A stretch of DNA of 64,000 bases from contig NZ_JAJMOX010000010.1 in the NCBI RefSeq assembly GCF_020991455.1, forward strand, positions 210,706 to 274,705, read 5' to 3'. The stretch is from Flavobacterium sp. JAS. GTDB lineage: Bacteria; Bacteroidota; Bacteroidia; Flavobacteriales; Flavobacteriaceae. The notes under the pieces are model-generated. The model was not told the DNA's origin. It searched no databases and worked only from the letters and a program-made list of their open reading frames with translations. The translations under genes and the position numbers were made by a program. Below, piece by piece: positions 1 to 8,322 of the stretch; the stretch's first letter is position 1; the number at the start of each line of letters is the position of its first letter.

Positions 1-896
1 ATAATGTCTTTAAGATCTAAAGCAGTATAACCACCAAGTAATGCTAAAGTTGGATAGTATGCTGCTTTTGCAACTTTAATATTTGCTGCAGAAGCTTTTT
101 GTTGAAGACGAATAGCCTCTAAATCTTTTCTGTTTTCAAGTGCTAACAGATCAGATGTTGGTGCATTACTCGTTTTTAAATTAAAGAAATCATCTTCATT
201 AACCTGAAGTTTTGTACTTGGATCCAGCTTGAGTAAAGTAGTTAGATAAAAGTTGATATTATTAAGGTTGTTAGTAGCTTCGTCAATAGATAATTGTGTT
301 TTCGAAACTAATAATTGTGACTTTAATAAATCATTTCTTGGAATGATTCCGTTTTTCTCTAATTCTGTAAAATCAGTAACACGCTGTTTGGCGCTTTTTT
401 GATTTTCATTTAAAACATCCAAAGTTTTTTGAGCTTTGTAAAGAGCTGTATAATACGTAATAACTCTTAAAGCGACATCTTCTTTTGTTTTGGCAGCATA
501 AGCAGTTTCAGCTTCATATAAGTTATCATATGCGTCGATGCTATTTTGAATTTTAAATCCTGCAAAAAGAGGTAAGCTTAAATTTGCCATTCCAAACATT
601 GCTCTATCAGGAGATGCTAAAGATTTACTTTCACCCTGATTAGGCATATCAATCGATGCTTTTGTAAGGCGCTGATATTGGCCAGAAACTTTAATATCCG
701 GATATTGATTATTTTTTACCGTTTGCAGTTCGTATTTCTTTGTGTTTACCTTAGTATTGGCAAGCGTAACGTCGTTACTCTTTTCCCAAGCCATTTTAAC
801 GGCTTCATCTAAGGTTAAACTTGTTTTTTCTTGTGCTTCTATTGATGAAATTCCGATAAAGAAAATCCCAAAGAGCATTAATTGATTAATTTTCAT
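1..896 (-). CDS. TolC-family outer membrane efflux protein (3' end cut by window)
   Basis: Outer membrane channel of an efflux pump; the C-terminal part lies beyond the left edge. The protein begins MKINQLMLFG with a hydrophobic signal peptide ending near SSIEAQ, followed by the helical OEP pattern (LTLDEAVKMAWEKS, then long coiled-coil stretches and PLFAGFKIQNSIDAY), typical of TolC relatives. The start codon is at 894-896 and overlaps the 3' end of the upstream TetR gene by 11 bp, so the two are probably co-transcribed and the channel is under TetR control. The partner fusion protein and pump genes would lie to the left of the window. Family assignment is firm; the substrate is unknown. Confidence 0.88.
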   Translation of the reverse strand, partial: MKINQLMLFGIFFIGISSIEAQEKTSLTLDEAVKMAWEKSNDVTLANTKVNTKKYELQTVKNNQYPDIKVSGQYQRLTKASIDMPNQGESKSLASPDRAMFGMANLSLPLFAGFKIQNSIDAYDNLYEAETAYAAKTKEDVALRVITYYTALYKAQKTLDVLNENQKSAKQRVTDFTELEKNGIIPRNDLLKSQLLVSKTQLSIDEATNNLNNINFYLTTLLKLDPSTKLQVNEDDFFNLKTSNAPTSDLLALENRKDLEAIRLQQKASAANIKVAKAAYYPTLALLGGYTALDLKDI

Positions 897-1515
897 AAAC
901 AAGTAGAGCTTTTATAGTTTGTTGAATGTGCTTTGTAAGACTGGTTTTAATGTACTCATTGTACATGGCTTCTGTTTTTAAATTTAGTAATTCTTCATAA
1001 AAAGATTTATTCATATGAAAGTGAAAAAAAGTTCCAATAATAGTGGGAGTAATAAGCGGAATGATTACATCTTTTCTAAAGACACCTTTTTCCTGACCTT
1101 GAGTAATAATACTCTCAACAGATTTTAGATTTCCTTTTTTTAGTTCTGTAAAGGCAATAAAGCTCTTTTCTCTTTTTTTTGAATTAAGTTCGAAATGTAA
1201 AACTCTGAAAATGCCTTTATTACAACTAATTCGATTGATGTAAATTTCGATTAATTTATTGACTTTATCAAGAGGTTCAAGATCTTCGTTTAATAAATTT
1301 TCGAGTTTCAGTTTTAAATCAGAAGTTTTATAAAGAATTAAAGCTTCAAGAAGACGCTCTTTAGAACCAAAATAGTACGAAATCATGGCAATGTTAATTT
1401 TTGCCTCTTTTGAGATATCCCGTATTGATGTACCTTCAAATCCTTTATCCGAAAAGAGCCTTTCGGCAACCTCCAGAATTTGAATTTTTTTATCGTTTAA
1501 TTCGATGTATGACAT
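886..1515 (-). CDS. TetR/AcrR-family transcriptional repressor
   Basis: Probable repressor of the efflux operon that follows it. An N-terminal TetR helix-turn-helix is clear (ILEVAERLFSDKGFEGTSIR, then ISYYFGSKERLLEAL); the C-terminal ligand domain is divergent, as usual. A start at 1539 (MYPIRNNTM) is open, but a TAATTTTG promoter -7 box lies at 1537-1544, so 1515 (MSYIELNDKK) is preferred. Two perfect TTAAACA/TGTTTAA palindromes overlap and flank that promoter, which suggests autoregulation. It overlaps the TolC-family gene by 11 bp. Confidence 0.9.
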   Translation of the reverse strand: MSYIELNDKKIQILEVAERLFSDKGFEGTSIRDISKEAKINIAMISYYFGSKERLLEALILYKTSDLKLKLENLLNEDLEPLDKVNKLIEIYINRISCNKGIFRVLHFELNSKKREKSFIAFTELKKGNLKSVESIITQGQEKGVFRKDVIIPLITPTIIGTFFHFHMNKSFYEELLNLKTEAMYNEYIKTSLTKHIQQTIKALLVYEN

Positions 1516-1536
1516 GGTATTGTTTCTAATCGGATA

Positions 1537-1574
1537 CAAAATTAAACAAGTGTTTAAATTAAACAGTTGTTTAA
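1537..1574 (-). promoter_or_regulatory. TetR promoter with two tandem palindromic operators
   Basis: Seen directly: TTAAACA-AG-TGTTTAA at 1542-1557 and TTAAACA-GT-TGTTTAA at 1559-1574, two 16-bp palindromes with identical 7-bp arms and centres 17 bp apart. On the minus strand TAATTTTG (1544-1537) fits the Bacteroidota -7 consensus TAnnTTTG, and the first palindrome overlaps it. Inference: this is the binding site of the adjacent TetR protein and controls both tetR and the efflux genes. Confidence 0.75.
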
Positions 1575-1644
1575 TTTTATTTTAACACAATATTAACAGA
1601 AAACCATGTAGCTGTTTTTTGTTAAATTTTGATAATAATTTAAT

Positions 1645-1686
1645 AAAAAAAAGCTGAATTAACATCGTGGAATATTAATTCAGCTT
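1645..1686 (-). terminator. Intrinsic terminator at the end of the trp operon
   Basis: Perfect 12-bp arms AAGCTGAATTAA (1651-1662) and TTAATTCAGCTT (1675-1686), followed in the minus direction by a run of eight T. It lies about 160 bp beyond the trpA stop, with a dispersed inverted repeat between them. Confidence 0.75.
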
Positions 1687-1709
1687 AGTGCCTCTTTCAA
1701 TGTTTTTGT

Positions 1710-1803
1710 CATTTCGACGAAGGAGAAATCACACTCGTAATTCGACAAAGATTAATGAGTTTCTATGCGGAGTTTCTAGTGTGATTTCTCCTTCGTCGAA
1801 ATG
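1710..1803. repeat. Inverted repeat with 26-bp perfect arms
   Basis: Arms at 1710-1735 and 1778-1803 are exact reverse complements (they include TTTCGACGAAGGAGAAATC); the 42-bp spacer is not repeated. It sits between trpA and its terminator. The 303-bp gap between tetR and trpA otherwise holds only the operator, the terminator and this repeat. From memory, similar sequences are dispersed in Flavobacterium genomes; this could not be checked here. Confidence 0.7.
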
Positions 1804-1842
1804 ATAGACTGGGTGATATATTCTTTAAATAGAAATAAAAAC

Positions 1843-2604
1843 TTATCGAATCTCTCCAACAAACTCCTTAATTTTCCCAGAACCACTCTCACTTAAATGT
1901 TTAATAAAAGCACTTCCAATAATAGCTCCTTTTGCAAATTTAGTTGCCTGATTAAAAGTTTCTTTGTTCGAAATTCCGAAACCTACGATTTGTGGATTCT
2001 TTAAATTCATACTTCCAATTCTTTCGAAATAACTTTCCTGCGTATTTCCAAAACCAGCCTGAGAACCTGTAACACTTGCAGAACTAACCATATAAATAAA
2101 TCCGTTTGAAACGCTATCAATAAAACGAATACGTTCATCTGAAGTTTGTGGCGTAATTAAAAATACGTTGATTAAGCCATGTTTTTCAAAAATAGCTTTG
2201 TATTCATCCGCATAAACATCAACTGGAAGATCTGGAATAATTAATCCGTCGATACCAATTTCGGCACATTTAGCACAAAATTTTTCAACTCCATATTGCA
2301 ACATCGGATTAAAATATCCCATAATAATCAACGGAATTTTTACGCTTTCGCGGATGTTCTTCAACTGATCAAAAAGAATCTGAGTTGTCATTCCGTTATG
2401 AAGAGCTTGTGTAGAACTTGCCTGAATCGTTGGTCCATCGGCTAAAGGATCACTAAAAGGCAAACCAATTTCGATTAAATCAACACCGTTTTTTTCTAAA
2501 TCCTGAATAATTTGAACTGTATCGTTCAGGTTTGGATATCCAGCCGAAAAATAAATAGAAAGTATCTTTTTATCTTCTTGTAATTTTTGAGTTATTCTGT
2601 TCAT
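1843..2604 (-). CDS. trpA: Tryptophan synthase alpha subunit
   Basis: Cleaves indole-3-glycerol phosphate to indole and glyceraldehyde 3-phosphate, passing indole to TrpB in the cytoplasmic alpha2beta2 complex. The 253-residue TIM barrel has the usual motifs: LIEIGLPFSDP with catalytic Glu45, PLADGP with catalytic Asp56, and phosphate-binding GFGIS and GSAF near the C-terminus. Length is normal for the family. It is the last gene of the trp operon, separated from trpB by two passenger genes (nitrilase-like and cyclotransferase-like), so trpB and trpA are not adjacent here. Confidence 0.97.
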   Translation of the reverse strand: MNRITQKLQEDKKILSIYFSAGYPNLNDTVQIIQDLEKNGVDLIEIGLPFSDPLADGPTIQASSTQALHNGMTTQILFDQLKNIRESVKIPLIIMGYFNPMLQYGVEKFCAKCAEIGIDGLIIPDLPVDVYADEYKAIFEKHGLINVFLITPQTSDERIRFIDSVSNGFIYMVSSASVTGSQAGFGNTQESYFERIGSMNLKNPQIVGFGISNKETFNQATKFAKGAIIGSAFIKHLSESGSGKIKEFVGEIR

Positions 2605-2625
2605 TGTAATATCTTTTTATTTACT

Positions 2626-2706
2626 CCTGCAAGGTTTTCAAAACCTTGTAGGTGTTTTTGTTTTTATGATTTATTTATACCTACAAGGTTTTGAAAACCT
2701 TGTAGG
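2626..2706. repeat. Two copies of a 27-bp palindrome (CCTACAAGGTTTT type)
   Basis: Palindromes at 2626-2652 and 2680-2706, the first with one mismatch in the arm (CCTGCAAGG), the second perfect. Related palindromes of the same design are at 14826-14857, 18897-18928 and 19755-19787. They sit between trpA and the nitrilase-like gene. Confidence 0.75.
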
Positions 2707-2714
2707 AATATATG

Positions 2715-3452
2715 CTAATTGATAATAATTGAACTTGTCCAATTATCATTTCTGTTTTCTACTAAAAGTAGTCCCGAATCTGAGTCATTCATTTGAGCAA
2801 CAAGTTCACCTTTATTATTCCAAAAAGCACTTTGCCCTGCCGAAGGTGATCCCCAGGATTCACCACTAAAATTTGACATCAAAATATTCATTTGATGTTT
2901 TTGAGCATAACTTTGTAAGTCTCTATACGCGCTCGGAATTCCGTTTGGTGTAAAAAATATACTTGCGATATAAATATCAGTTGCTCTTTTGCTGGCATTT
3001 TCCGGATGCAGCGGATTATCAATATCAGCACAAATGGCAAACGAAATCTGTTGGTCTTCAATTGTAATCATTGGATTATGATTGAATGAAGATTGAAAAA
3101 ACTCGTCTTCGCCTTCATGCAAAAATTGCTTTGTATAAATGACAACCGAATTATCAGGAGAAATTATAAATTCCCCAATAAACAATTGAGATTCTATTTG
3201 AATTGGAGCACCGGCAACAATAATGATACTATTTTCGGAAGCTAATTTTTTTAAATGATCTAACCTTGAATCGTCTTTTTTGAAAGCTAGTTTTTGGGCA
3301 TATTCACGTTCATAACCTGTAATAGACATTTCAGGAAAAGCGATTAATTGTGCTCCGTTTTGTACTGCCAAATCGATAAGGCGATAATGTTCTAATAAGT
3401 TAGCTTCAATATCTTCACGAGTTGGTTTTGTTTGTGCTGCTGCTAGAATCAT
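2715..3452 (-). CDS. Carbon-nitrogen hydrolase (nitrilase superfamily)
   Basis: Likely amidase or nitrilase-type hydrolase acting on C-N bonds; the substrate is unknown. The Glu-Lys-Cys triad is visible: Glu41 in AFPEMSITGY, Lys108 in YTKQFLHEGE, Cys141 in FAICADIDNP. At 245 residues it is a standalone domain with no signal peptide. It lies inside the trp operon between a cyclotransferase-like gene and trpA, all on the same strand, so it is probably co-transcribed; no link to tryptophan synthesis is evident. Confidence 0.85.
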   Translation of the reverse strand: MILAAAQTKPTREDIEANLLEHYRLIDLAVQNGAQLIAFPEMSITGYEREYAQKLAFKKDDSRLDHLKKLASENSIIIVAGAPIQIESQLFIGEFIISPDNSVVIYTKQFLHEGEDEFFQSSFNHNPMITIEDQQISFAICADIDNPLHPENASKRATDIYIASIFFTPNGIPSAYRDLQSYAQKHQMNILMSNFSGESWGSPSAGQSAFWNNKGELVAQMNDSDSGLLLVENRNDNWTSSIIIN

Positions 3453-3464
3453 TTTGCTTACTTA

Positions 3465-3782
3465 TTAACTTTCTATATAAACCCAGGCAACTGTTCCGGA
3501 TTTCAACTTGACCTGAACTCTTCTATAGGCATTAGATTCGAATATATCTACTTTAGCCAAATCCGAAGCCGAAATATTAAAAGCAACACCATGTATAGGA
3601 TCTGAAGAATCTGAGCTGGGTACAGCTACAACATAATCTGCCATTCCAAATTCTTCTTCTATTTGTAGACTTTTTAGTTTGTAACCCAAAAGCTGATCTG
3701 GAGTTCCGGTTAGAACTTTGTTAAAAATCTGCATCTGAATTTGTTTCGATCTTAATGTTCCGTAAGAGAATAACTTTTCCAT
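3465..3782 (-). CDS. Gamma-glutamylcyclotransferase-like (AIG2 fold) protein
   Basis: Small 105-residue protein of the GGCT/AIG2 fold. The N-terminal YGTLR substrate loop (residues 7-11) and an acidic catalytic candidate, Glu82 in IFESNAYRR, are present, as in enzymes that release 5-oxoproline from gamma-glutamyl amines. Substrate unknown. It lies 12 bp upstream of the nitrilase-like gene and downstream of trpB, so both look like passengers in the trp operon. Confidence 0.82.
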   Translation of the reverse strand: MEKLFSYGTLRSKQIQMQIFNKVLTGTPDQLLGYKLKSLQIEEEFGMADYVVAVPSSDSSDPIHGVAFNISASDLAKVDIFESNAYRRVQVKLKSGTVAWVYIES

Positions 3783-3810
3783 AATTACTATTTTCTCGTT
3801 AGTTGTTTTT

Positions 3811-3923
3811 TGCGTTAGGGATAAGAGCGGTATCTCCCGATTTAGAAAAACAAGGCTTTTTAGCCGTAGTTTTTGTTATCGGGAATATAGCGGACAGCCC
3901 GTCCGCCGCGGCGGATAACGCCC
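3811..3923 (+). ncRNA. Structured intergenic element, copy A (possible flavo-1-type RNA)
   Basis: Shares with copies at 27261, 54240 and 14698 (minus) the frame GCGTTAGGGATA-AGCGG-variable hairpin-ATATAGCGGACAGCCC-second hairpin-AACGCCC. Outer stem GCGTT (3812-3816) pairs with AACGC (3917-3921). The inner hairpin is CCCGAT/ATCGGG, and a second hairpin is the palindrome TCCGCCGCGGCGGA at 3902-3915. It lies between the cyclotransferase-like gene and trpB, antisense to them. It could be a structured RNA or a mobile DNA repeat. The name flavo-1 is from memory and untested. Confidence 0.55.
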
Positions 3924-3934
3924 AAATTATATTT

Positions 3935-5116
3935 TTACAATTTAAAATAATCAATATAATTGTCTAAATCTTTGTCACCACGTCCTGAAAGACTAATGAC
4001 TACAATATCTGTTGGTTTAAATTTCTTTTGATCTAAAACGGCAAAAGCATGTGCGCTTTCGATCGCCGGAATAATTCCTTCTAATTTAGTCAATTGCAAA
4101 CCAGCGTTCATAGCGTCATCATCAGTTACAGAGAAAAATTCGCCACGACCTGTTTGTGCTAAATGTGCGTGCATTGGGCCAACTCCGGGATAATCCAAAC
4201 CTGCCGAAATCGAATACGGTTCCGTAATTTGTCCGTCTGGAGTTTGCATTAAAAGGGTTTTGCAACCGTGAATAACGCCCACTTTTCCTAATTTACTGGT
4301 TGCTGCACTATGACCGCTATCTACACCTTTTCCGGCTGCTTCAACGGCGATAATTCCAACTTCAGGTTCATGCAAAAAGTGGTAATAAGTTCCAGCAGCA
4401 TTACTTCCGCCACCAATACAAGCGACAACGTAATCAGGATTTTCGCGTCCTTCTTTTTCTTTTAACTGCCATTTTATTTCTTCGGAAATTACGCTTTGAA
4501 AACGCGTAACCATATCAGGATAAGGATGTGGGCCAATCGCCGATCCAATAATGTAATGTGTATCTACAGGATTATTAATCCAATCGCGAATCGCTTCGTT
4601 TGTTGCGTCTTTTAAAGTTCGTGAACCCGAAAGTGCCGGACGAACCTCAGCGCCTAACATTTTCATACGAGCTACGTTCGGTGCCTGACGTGCAATGTCA
4701 ATTTCGCCCATATAAACGATACATTCCAATCCCATAAGTGCGCAAACTGTTGCAGTTGCTACACCGTGTTGTCCAGCTCCGGTTTCGGCAATAATACGTT
4801 TTTTGCCTAAACGTTTCGCTACTAATATTTGACCGATTGTATTGTTAACTTTATGTGCACCTGTATGGTTTAAGTCTTCTCTTTTTAAGTAGACTTTGGT
4901 ATTGTATTTTTCAGATAAGCGTTTTGCAAAATAAAGCGGACTTGGACGTCCAACGTAATCTTTTAGCAATTGATCGAACTCAGCTTTAAAATCTGGTTCG
5001 CTTGTTATTTTTAAATAGTTTTGGCGTAATTCTTCTACATTTGGATACAACATTTCTGGAATGTAAGCTCCTCCAAATTCTCCGTAATATCCCTTTTCGT
5101 TGACATTATAATTCAT
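3935..5116 (-). CDS. trpB: Tryptophan synthase beta subunit
   Basis: PLP enzyme that condenses indole with L-serine to give tryptophan. The 393-residue protein carries the PLP lysine Lys89 in HTGAHKVNN, the phosphate-binding GGGSNA loop near residue 236, and a C-terminal SLSGRGDKD motif. Length is normal for TrpB1. The trpF stop overlaps its start by 11 bp, pointing to translational coupling. A structured intergenic element and two passenger genes separate it from trpA. Confidence 0.98.
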   Translation of the reverse strand: MNYNVNEKGYYGEFGGAYIPEMLYPNVEELRQNYLKITSEPDFKAEFDQLLKDYVGRPSPLYFAKRLSEKYNTKVYLKREDLNHTGAHKVNNTIGQILVAKRLGKKRIIAETGAGQHGVATATVCALMGLECIVYMGEIDIARQAPNVARMKMLGAEVRPALSGSRTLKDATNEAIRDWINNPVDTHYIIGSAIGPHPYPDMVTRFQSVISEEIKWQLKEKEGRENPDYVVACIGGGSNAAGTYYHFLHEPEVGIIAVEAAGKGVDSGHSAATSKLGKVGVIHGCKTLLMQTPDGQITEPYSISAGLDYPGVGPMHAHLAQTGRGEFFSVTDDDAMNAGLQLTKLEGIIPAIESAHAFAVLDQKKFKPTDIVVISLSGRGDKDLDNYIDYFKL

Positions 5117-5768
5117 TGTGTAGTTGTTTAGGGTTTAAAGTTGCAGGTTTTAAATTTTTCTGAAACTTTCTTAATAAACTTTTATTTTTTAATCCCGGTT
5201 CTGTCTCAAATTTACTGTTTACATCAATTGCGTAAATCGGAATTTTAAGATTTTTTATTGCGGGTATTTCTTCGATTCCAATGCCACCACTTAAAAACAG
5301 CGGTTTCTCAGATTTGTAATTTTCTAATATTTTCCAGTCAAAAGTGGTTCCGTTTCCTCCTGGTAATTTTCCTTTTGTATCGAATAGAAAGTAATCGCAT
5401 ACGTTTTCAAAAGGTTTTAAAACTTCGAAATCAAAATTTTCATCGACAGAGAATACTTTGATGATTTCGATTGAAACACCAATTTTGGCGTCAATTTTAG
5501 CTTTTAATTCCTGACAAAATTCAACAGATTCTTTTCCGTGTAATTGAACCGCCTGTAAATGATATTTCTCTGCTTTTGACATGATATTATCAACAGTTTC
5601 ATTTACAAAAACGCCTGTTTTTTTAATGGTGTGAATTAGTTCTGGAATCGTTCCGTCAAAATAGCGAGCGGATTTTTCCCAGAAAATAAATCCCATATAA
5701 TCGGGTAGGAGCGCGCCTACTTCGAGTATATTGTCGGGATATTTCATACCGCAGATTTTAAGTTTCAT
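5106..5768 (-). CDS. trpF: Phosphoribosylanthranilate isomerase
   Basis: Catalyses the Amadori rearrangement of phosphoribosylanthranilate to CdRP. The family start MKLKICGMKYPDN holds the general-base cysteine (KICGM), the catalytic Asp lies in YFLFDTKG, and FLSGGIG near the C-terminus binds phosphate. An upstream in-frame Met at 5789 is open, but the canonical start at 5768 gives the usual N-terminus. The 3' end overlaps trpB by 11 bp. About 220 residues, normal for the family. Confidence 0.95.
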   Translation of the reverse strand: MKLKICGMKYPDNILEVGALLPDYMGFIFWEKSARYFDGTIPELIHTIKKTGVFVNETVDNIMSKAEKYHLQAVQLHGKESVEFCQELKAKIDAKIGVSIEIIKVFSVDENFDFEVLKPFENVCDYFLFDTKGKLPGGNGTTFDWKILENYKSEKPLFLSGGIGIEEIPAIKNLKIPIYAIDVNSKFETEPGLKNKSLLRKFQKNLKPATLNPKQLHNEL

Positions 5769-5821
5769 TTTTTTTGATGTTTTTGCCACAAAGGCACTAA
5801 GACACTAAGTTTTTTCTTTTT

Positions 5822-5882
5822 TGCCACGAATTTCACGAATTGTCACTAATTTAATTCGTGCTAATTAGTGAAACTCGTGGCG
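5822..5882. repeat. Inverted repeat GCCACGAATTTCAC type
   Basis: Arms GCCACGAATTTCAC (5823-5836) and GTGAAACTCGTGGC (5868-5881) pair with one mismatch; an inner CACTAATT/AATTAGTG arm extends the hairpin. Sequences of the same type recur at 30263-30408, with partial copies near 6690 and 26540. It lies between trpC and trpF. Confidence 0.65.
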
Positions 5883-5889
5883 AACTTTT

Positions 5890-6675
5890 TTACATATTCA
5901 ATTGTTGAATAAATTCTGTTGCTGCCTGACCGGCGTTATCGGTTTTCATGAAGTTTTCTCCAATTAAAAACCCATTGTAACCGTAAGGTCTTAGTTCTGA
6001 AATGGCTTCGATTGACGAGATTCCGCTTTCAGAAACTTTTACAAAATCATTTGGGATTTGAGAAGCTAATTGCTTGCTGAAATCCAGACTTACTTCAAAA
6101 GTTTTTAGGTTTCTGTTGTTCACGCCAATCATGTCTAAACTTGGCATAATTGATTTTTCCAGTTCTTCCTGATTGTGAACTTCTAATAGAACTTCCAGAC
6201 CTAATTTCTTAGCAAATTCTGATAACGATTTAATTTCTTCGCGTGTTAAAACTGCTGCAATCAGTAGAATTAAATCGGCCCCAAAAGCTTTTGCTTCTAG
6301 AATTTGATATTCATCAACAATAAATTCTTTTCGCAAAAGCGGAATATTTACACTTGCTCTTGCCAAAAGTAAATCATCAAGAGAACCTCCGAAATATTTT
6401 CCATCGGTTAAAACTGAAATTCCGCAAGCACCTGCATTTTCATATCCTCTTACCACTTCTTCAACCGTAAAACTTTGATTGATTACTGATTTTGAAGGAG
6501 AACGGCGTTTGTGTTCTGCAATAATTCCTGTTGAACTTGTCTTTAATTTTTGACTTAAAGAAATCGTTTCTCTTCCAAAAAATACCGAACTTTCCAATTG
6601 CGAAATCGGAATGATTGATTTTTTAAGAACGACTTCTCGTTGTTTGTCAAATATTATTTTATCTAAAATATTCAT
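5890..6675 (-). CDS. trpC: Indole-3-glycerol phosphate synthase
   Basis: Converts CdRP to indole-3-glycerol phosphate. The 261-residue barrel carries the signature AEHKRRSPSKS (Glu54, Lys56), LRKEFIVDEYQI with the catalytic lysine, GVNNRNLKTFEV, and the phosphate site SESGIS/FLIGENFM. It is monofunctional, trpF being a separate gene. About 120 bp with a dispersed inverted repeat separates it from trpF, and it is downstream of trpD on the same strand. Confidence 0.97.
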   Translation of the reverse strand: MNILDKIIFDKQREVVLKKSIIPISQLESSVFFGRETISLSQKLKTSSTGIIAEHKRRSPSKSVINQSFTVEEVVRGYENAGACGISVLTDGKYFGGSLDDLLLARASVNIPLLRKEFIVDEYQILEAKAFGADLILLIAAVLTREEIKSLSEFAKKLGLEVLLEVHNQEELEKSIMPSLDMIGVNNRNLKTFEVSLDFSKQLASQIPNDFVKVSESGISSIEAISELRPYGYNGFLIGENFMKTDNAGQAATEFIQQLNM

Positions 6676-6749
6676 GGCTATTGTTTTGCCACAAAGTCAC
6701 AAAGACGCAAACTTAATTCGTGCTAATTCGTGAAATTTGTGTTTGTTTT

Positions 6750-7742
6750 TTATTTACTTAATTCTTGTAATTTCTTAAGAGTTTTCAATCCTTTTCCGGA
6801 GAACAAACTTTCCTTGGCTTGTTTAAATCCTTCTTGTGGAGAGCATTTTGTTACTGTTGAAATCGCCATCGCTGCATTTGCACAAACAACATTATTTTGT
6901 GCCTCACTTCCTTTTCCGGAAATGATATTGACAAACATATCTGCCGATTCTTCAATTGTTCTTCCTCCTTCAATTTCTCTTTGTGATAAAAGGCGAACCT
7001 TGAAATCTTCGGGTTTTATCATGCCTTCCATTTCGCTTGTAATGATTTTTGTTGGACCAGTTAATGAAATTTCATCATAACCGTCAAGCGAATGTAGAAT
7101 TGTAAAATTCACATCGGTATTTTGGTATAAATAAGCATACATTCTGGCTAATTCCAGATTGAAAACTCCAACCAATTGGTTTTTAGGAAATGATGGATTT
7201 ACCATTGGTCCCAACATATTAAAGAAGGTTTTTACCGCCAGTTCTTTTCTTATTGGACCAACGTTTTTCATTGCCGGGTGAAATAGGGGAGCGTGCAAAA
7301 CACAGATTCCGGCCTGATCGATACATTTCTCTAAAAATGAAGGATCGTTGCTGAATTTTATTCCCATTTTTTCCATTACGTTACTTGATCCTGAAATAGA
7401 AGAAACTCCATAATTTCCGTGTTTAGCTACTTTTATTCCTGCGCCGGCAGCAACAAAAGAGGCAAGAGTCGAAATGTTGAAAGTATCTTTTCCGTCACCA
7501 CCAGTTCCGCATAAATCTATGGTGTTGTAGGTAGATAAGTCTACACGAACACATAATTCTAACAAAGCTTCACGAAATCCCGAAAGCTCATCAATCGTAA
7601 TGCTTCGCATCATAAACACGGTCAAAAATGCCGAAATCTGACTTGGATTATAACTTCCACTTGAGATATTAATCAAGACATCTTTGGCTTCTTGTTTTGA
7701 AAGCACTTCGTGATTGATTAATTTATTTAGTATATTTTTCAT
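6750..7742 (-). CDS. trpD: Anthranilate phosphoribosyltransferase
   Basis: Transfers phosphoribose from PRPP to anthranilate. The 330-residue type III phosphoribosyltransferase shows the PRPP loop GTGGDG at residues 79-84 followed by KDTFNIST, the KHGNYGVSS segment and the HSLDGYDEIS region. It is not fused to TrpG. A GNAT acetyltransferase gene separates it from trpG upstream; trpC follows downstream. Confidence 0.97.
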   Translation of the reverse strand: MKNILNKLINHEVLSKQEAKDVLINISSGSYNPSQISAFLTVFMMRSITIDELSGFREALLELCVRVDLSTYNTIDLCGTGGDGKDTFNISTLASFVAAGAGIKVAKHGNYGVSSISGSSNVMEKMGIKFSNDPSFLEKCIDQAGICVLHAPLFHPAMKNVGPIRKELAVKTFFNMLGPMVNPSFPKNQLVGVFNLELARMYAYLYQNTDVNFTILHSLDGYDEISLTGPTKIITSEMEGMIKPEDFKVRLLSQREIEGGRTIEESADMFVNIISGKGSEAQNNVVCANAAMAISTVTKCSPQEGFKQAKESLFSGKGLKTLKKLQELSK

Positions 7743-7814
7743 TTTTTTTTAAGGTTCTAAGTTGCTAAGCGACTAAGGTTCTAAGTTTTTTACTGTGATT
7801 GAGACTGAAAACTG

Positions 7815-8222
7815 TCAATGTTCATTTCCTTGATAAATCCACATTGGTTCTGTTTTTCCTGCGCGTTCAAATCCGTTTTTCTTGTAAAAATCAACAGATT
7901 TTCCGTCAGCGGTTAACATTTGCATGTGAAAGTGACTGTATTTCTCCTGCATTTTGTCCATAATCAATTTTCCAATTCCTTTTCCTTGATAGTCTGGCAA
8001 CACTAATAAATGTGGATAATAAACCGTTAAAAATCCATCAGAAATCGCATTCCCAAGTCCAATTAACTTTTTTCCTTCCCAAGCCGTAATTAACGTTTCG
8101 GAATTTAAAAGTCCATTGTATAGTTCGTTTGGTTTAGAAGCTGAACTCCATTCATTTGCTTTGTATAAAATCAAAACGTCTTCTATATTGATTTGTTTAG
8201 TATCTGAAATTGTTATTTCCAT
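7815..8222 (-). CDS. GNAT-family N-acetyltransferase
   Basis: A 135-residue GNAT domain that transfers acetyl from acetyl-CoA to an unknown acceptor. The acetyl-CoA loop is VLPDYQGKGIGKLIMDKM (Q/RxxGxG/A motif), followed by the usual VDFYKKNGFERAG C-terminal motif. It lies between trpD and trpG on the same strand, with about 70-100 bp either side containing short AGGTTCTAAGTTGCTAAG repeats. It is probably an operon passenger; no role in tryptophan metabolism can be read from the sequence. Confidence 0.88.
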   Translation of the reverse strand: MEITISDTKQINIEDVLILYKANEWSSASKPNELYNGLLNSETLITAWEGKKLIGLGNAISDGFLTVYYPHLLVLPDYQGKGIGKLIMDKMQEKYSHFHMQMLTADGKSVDFYKKNGFERAGKTEPMWIYQGNEH

Positions 8223-8270
8223 TTTTTTAAGGTTCTAAGTTGCTAAGAGATTGAGATTCTAAGTTTTTTG

Positions 8271-8307
8271 TTTCAGGTTTCAAGTTCCAACAACTTGAAA
8301 CCTGAAA
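8271..8307. repeat. Perfect 16-bp inverted repeat (TTTCAGGTTTCAAGTT)
   Basis: Arms 8271-8286 and 8292-8307 with a 5-bp loop. The same palindrome occurs with 17-bp arms at 9456-9508, and degenerate pieces lie at 8905-8965. All sit between genes of the trp operon and lack an adjacent T run long enough to call a terminator. Confidence 0.7.
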
Positions 8308-8322
8308 CTTGAAATAAAAATT

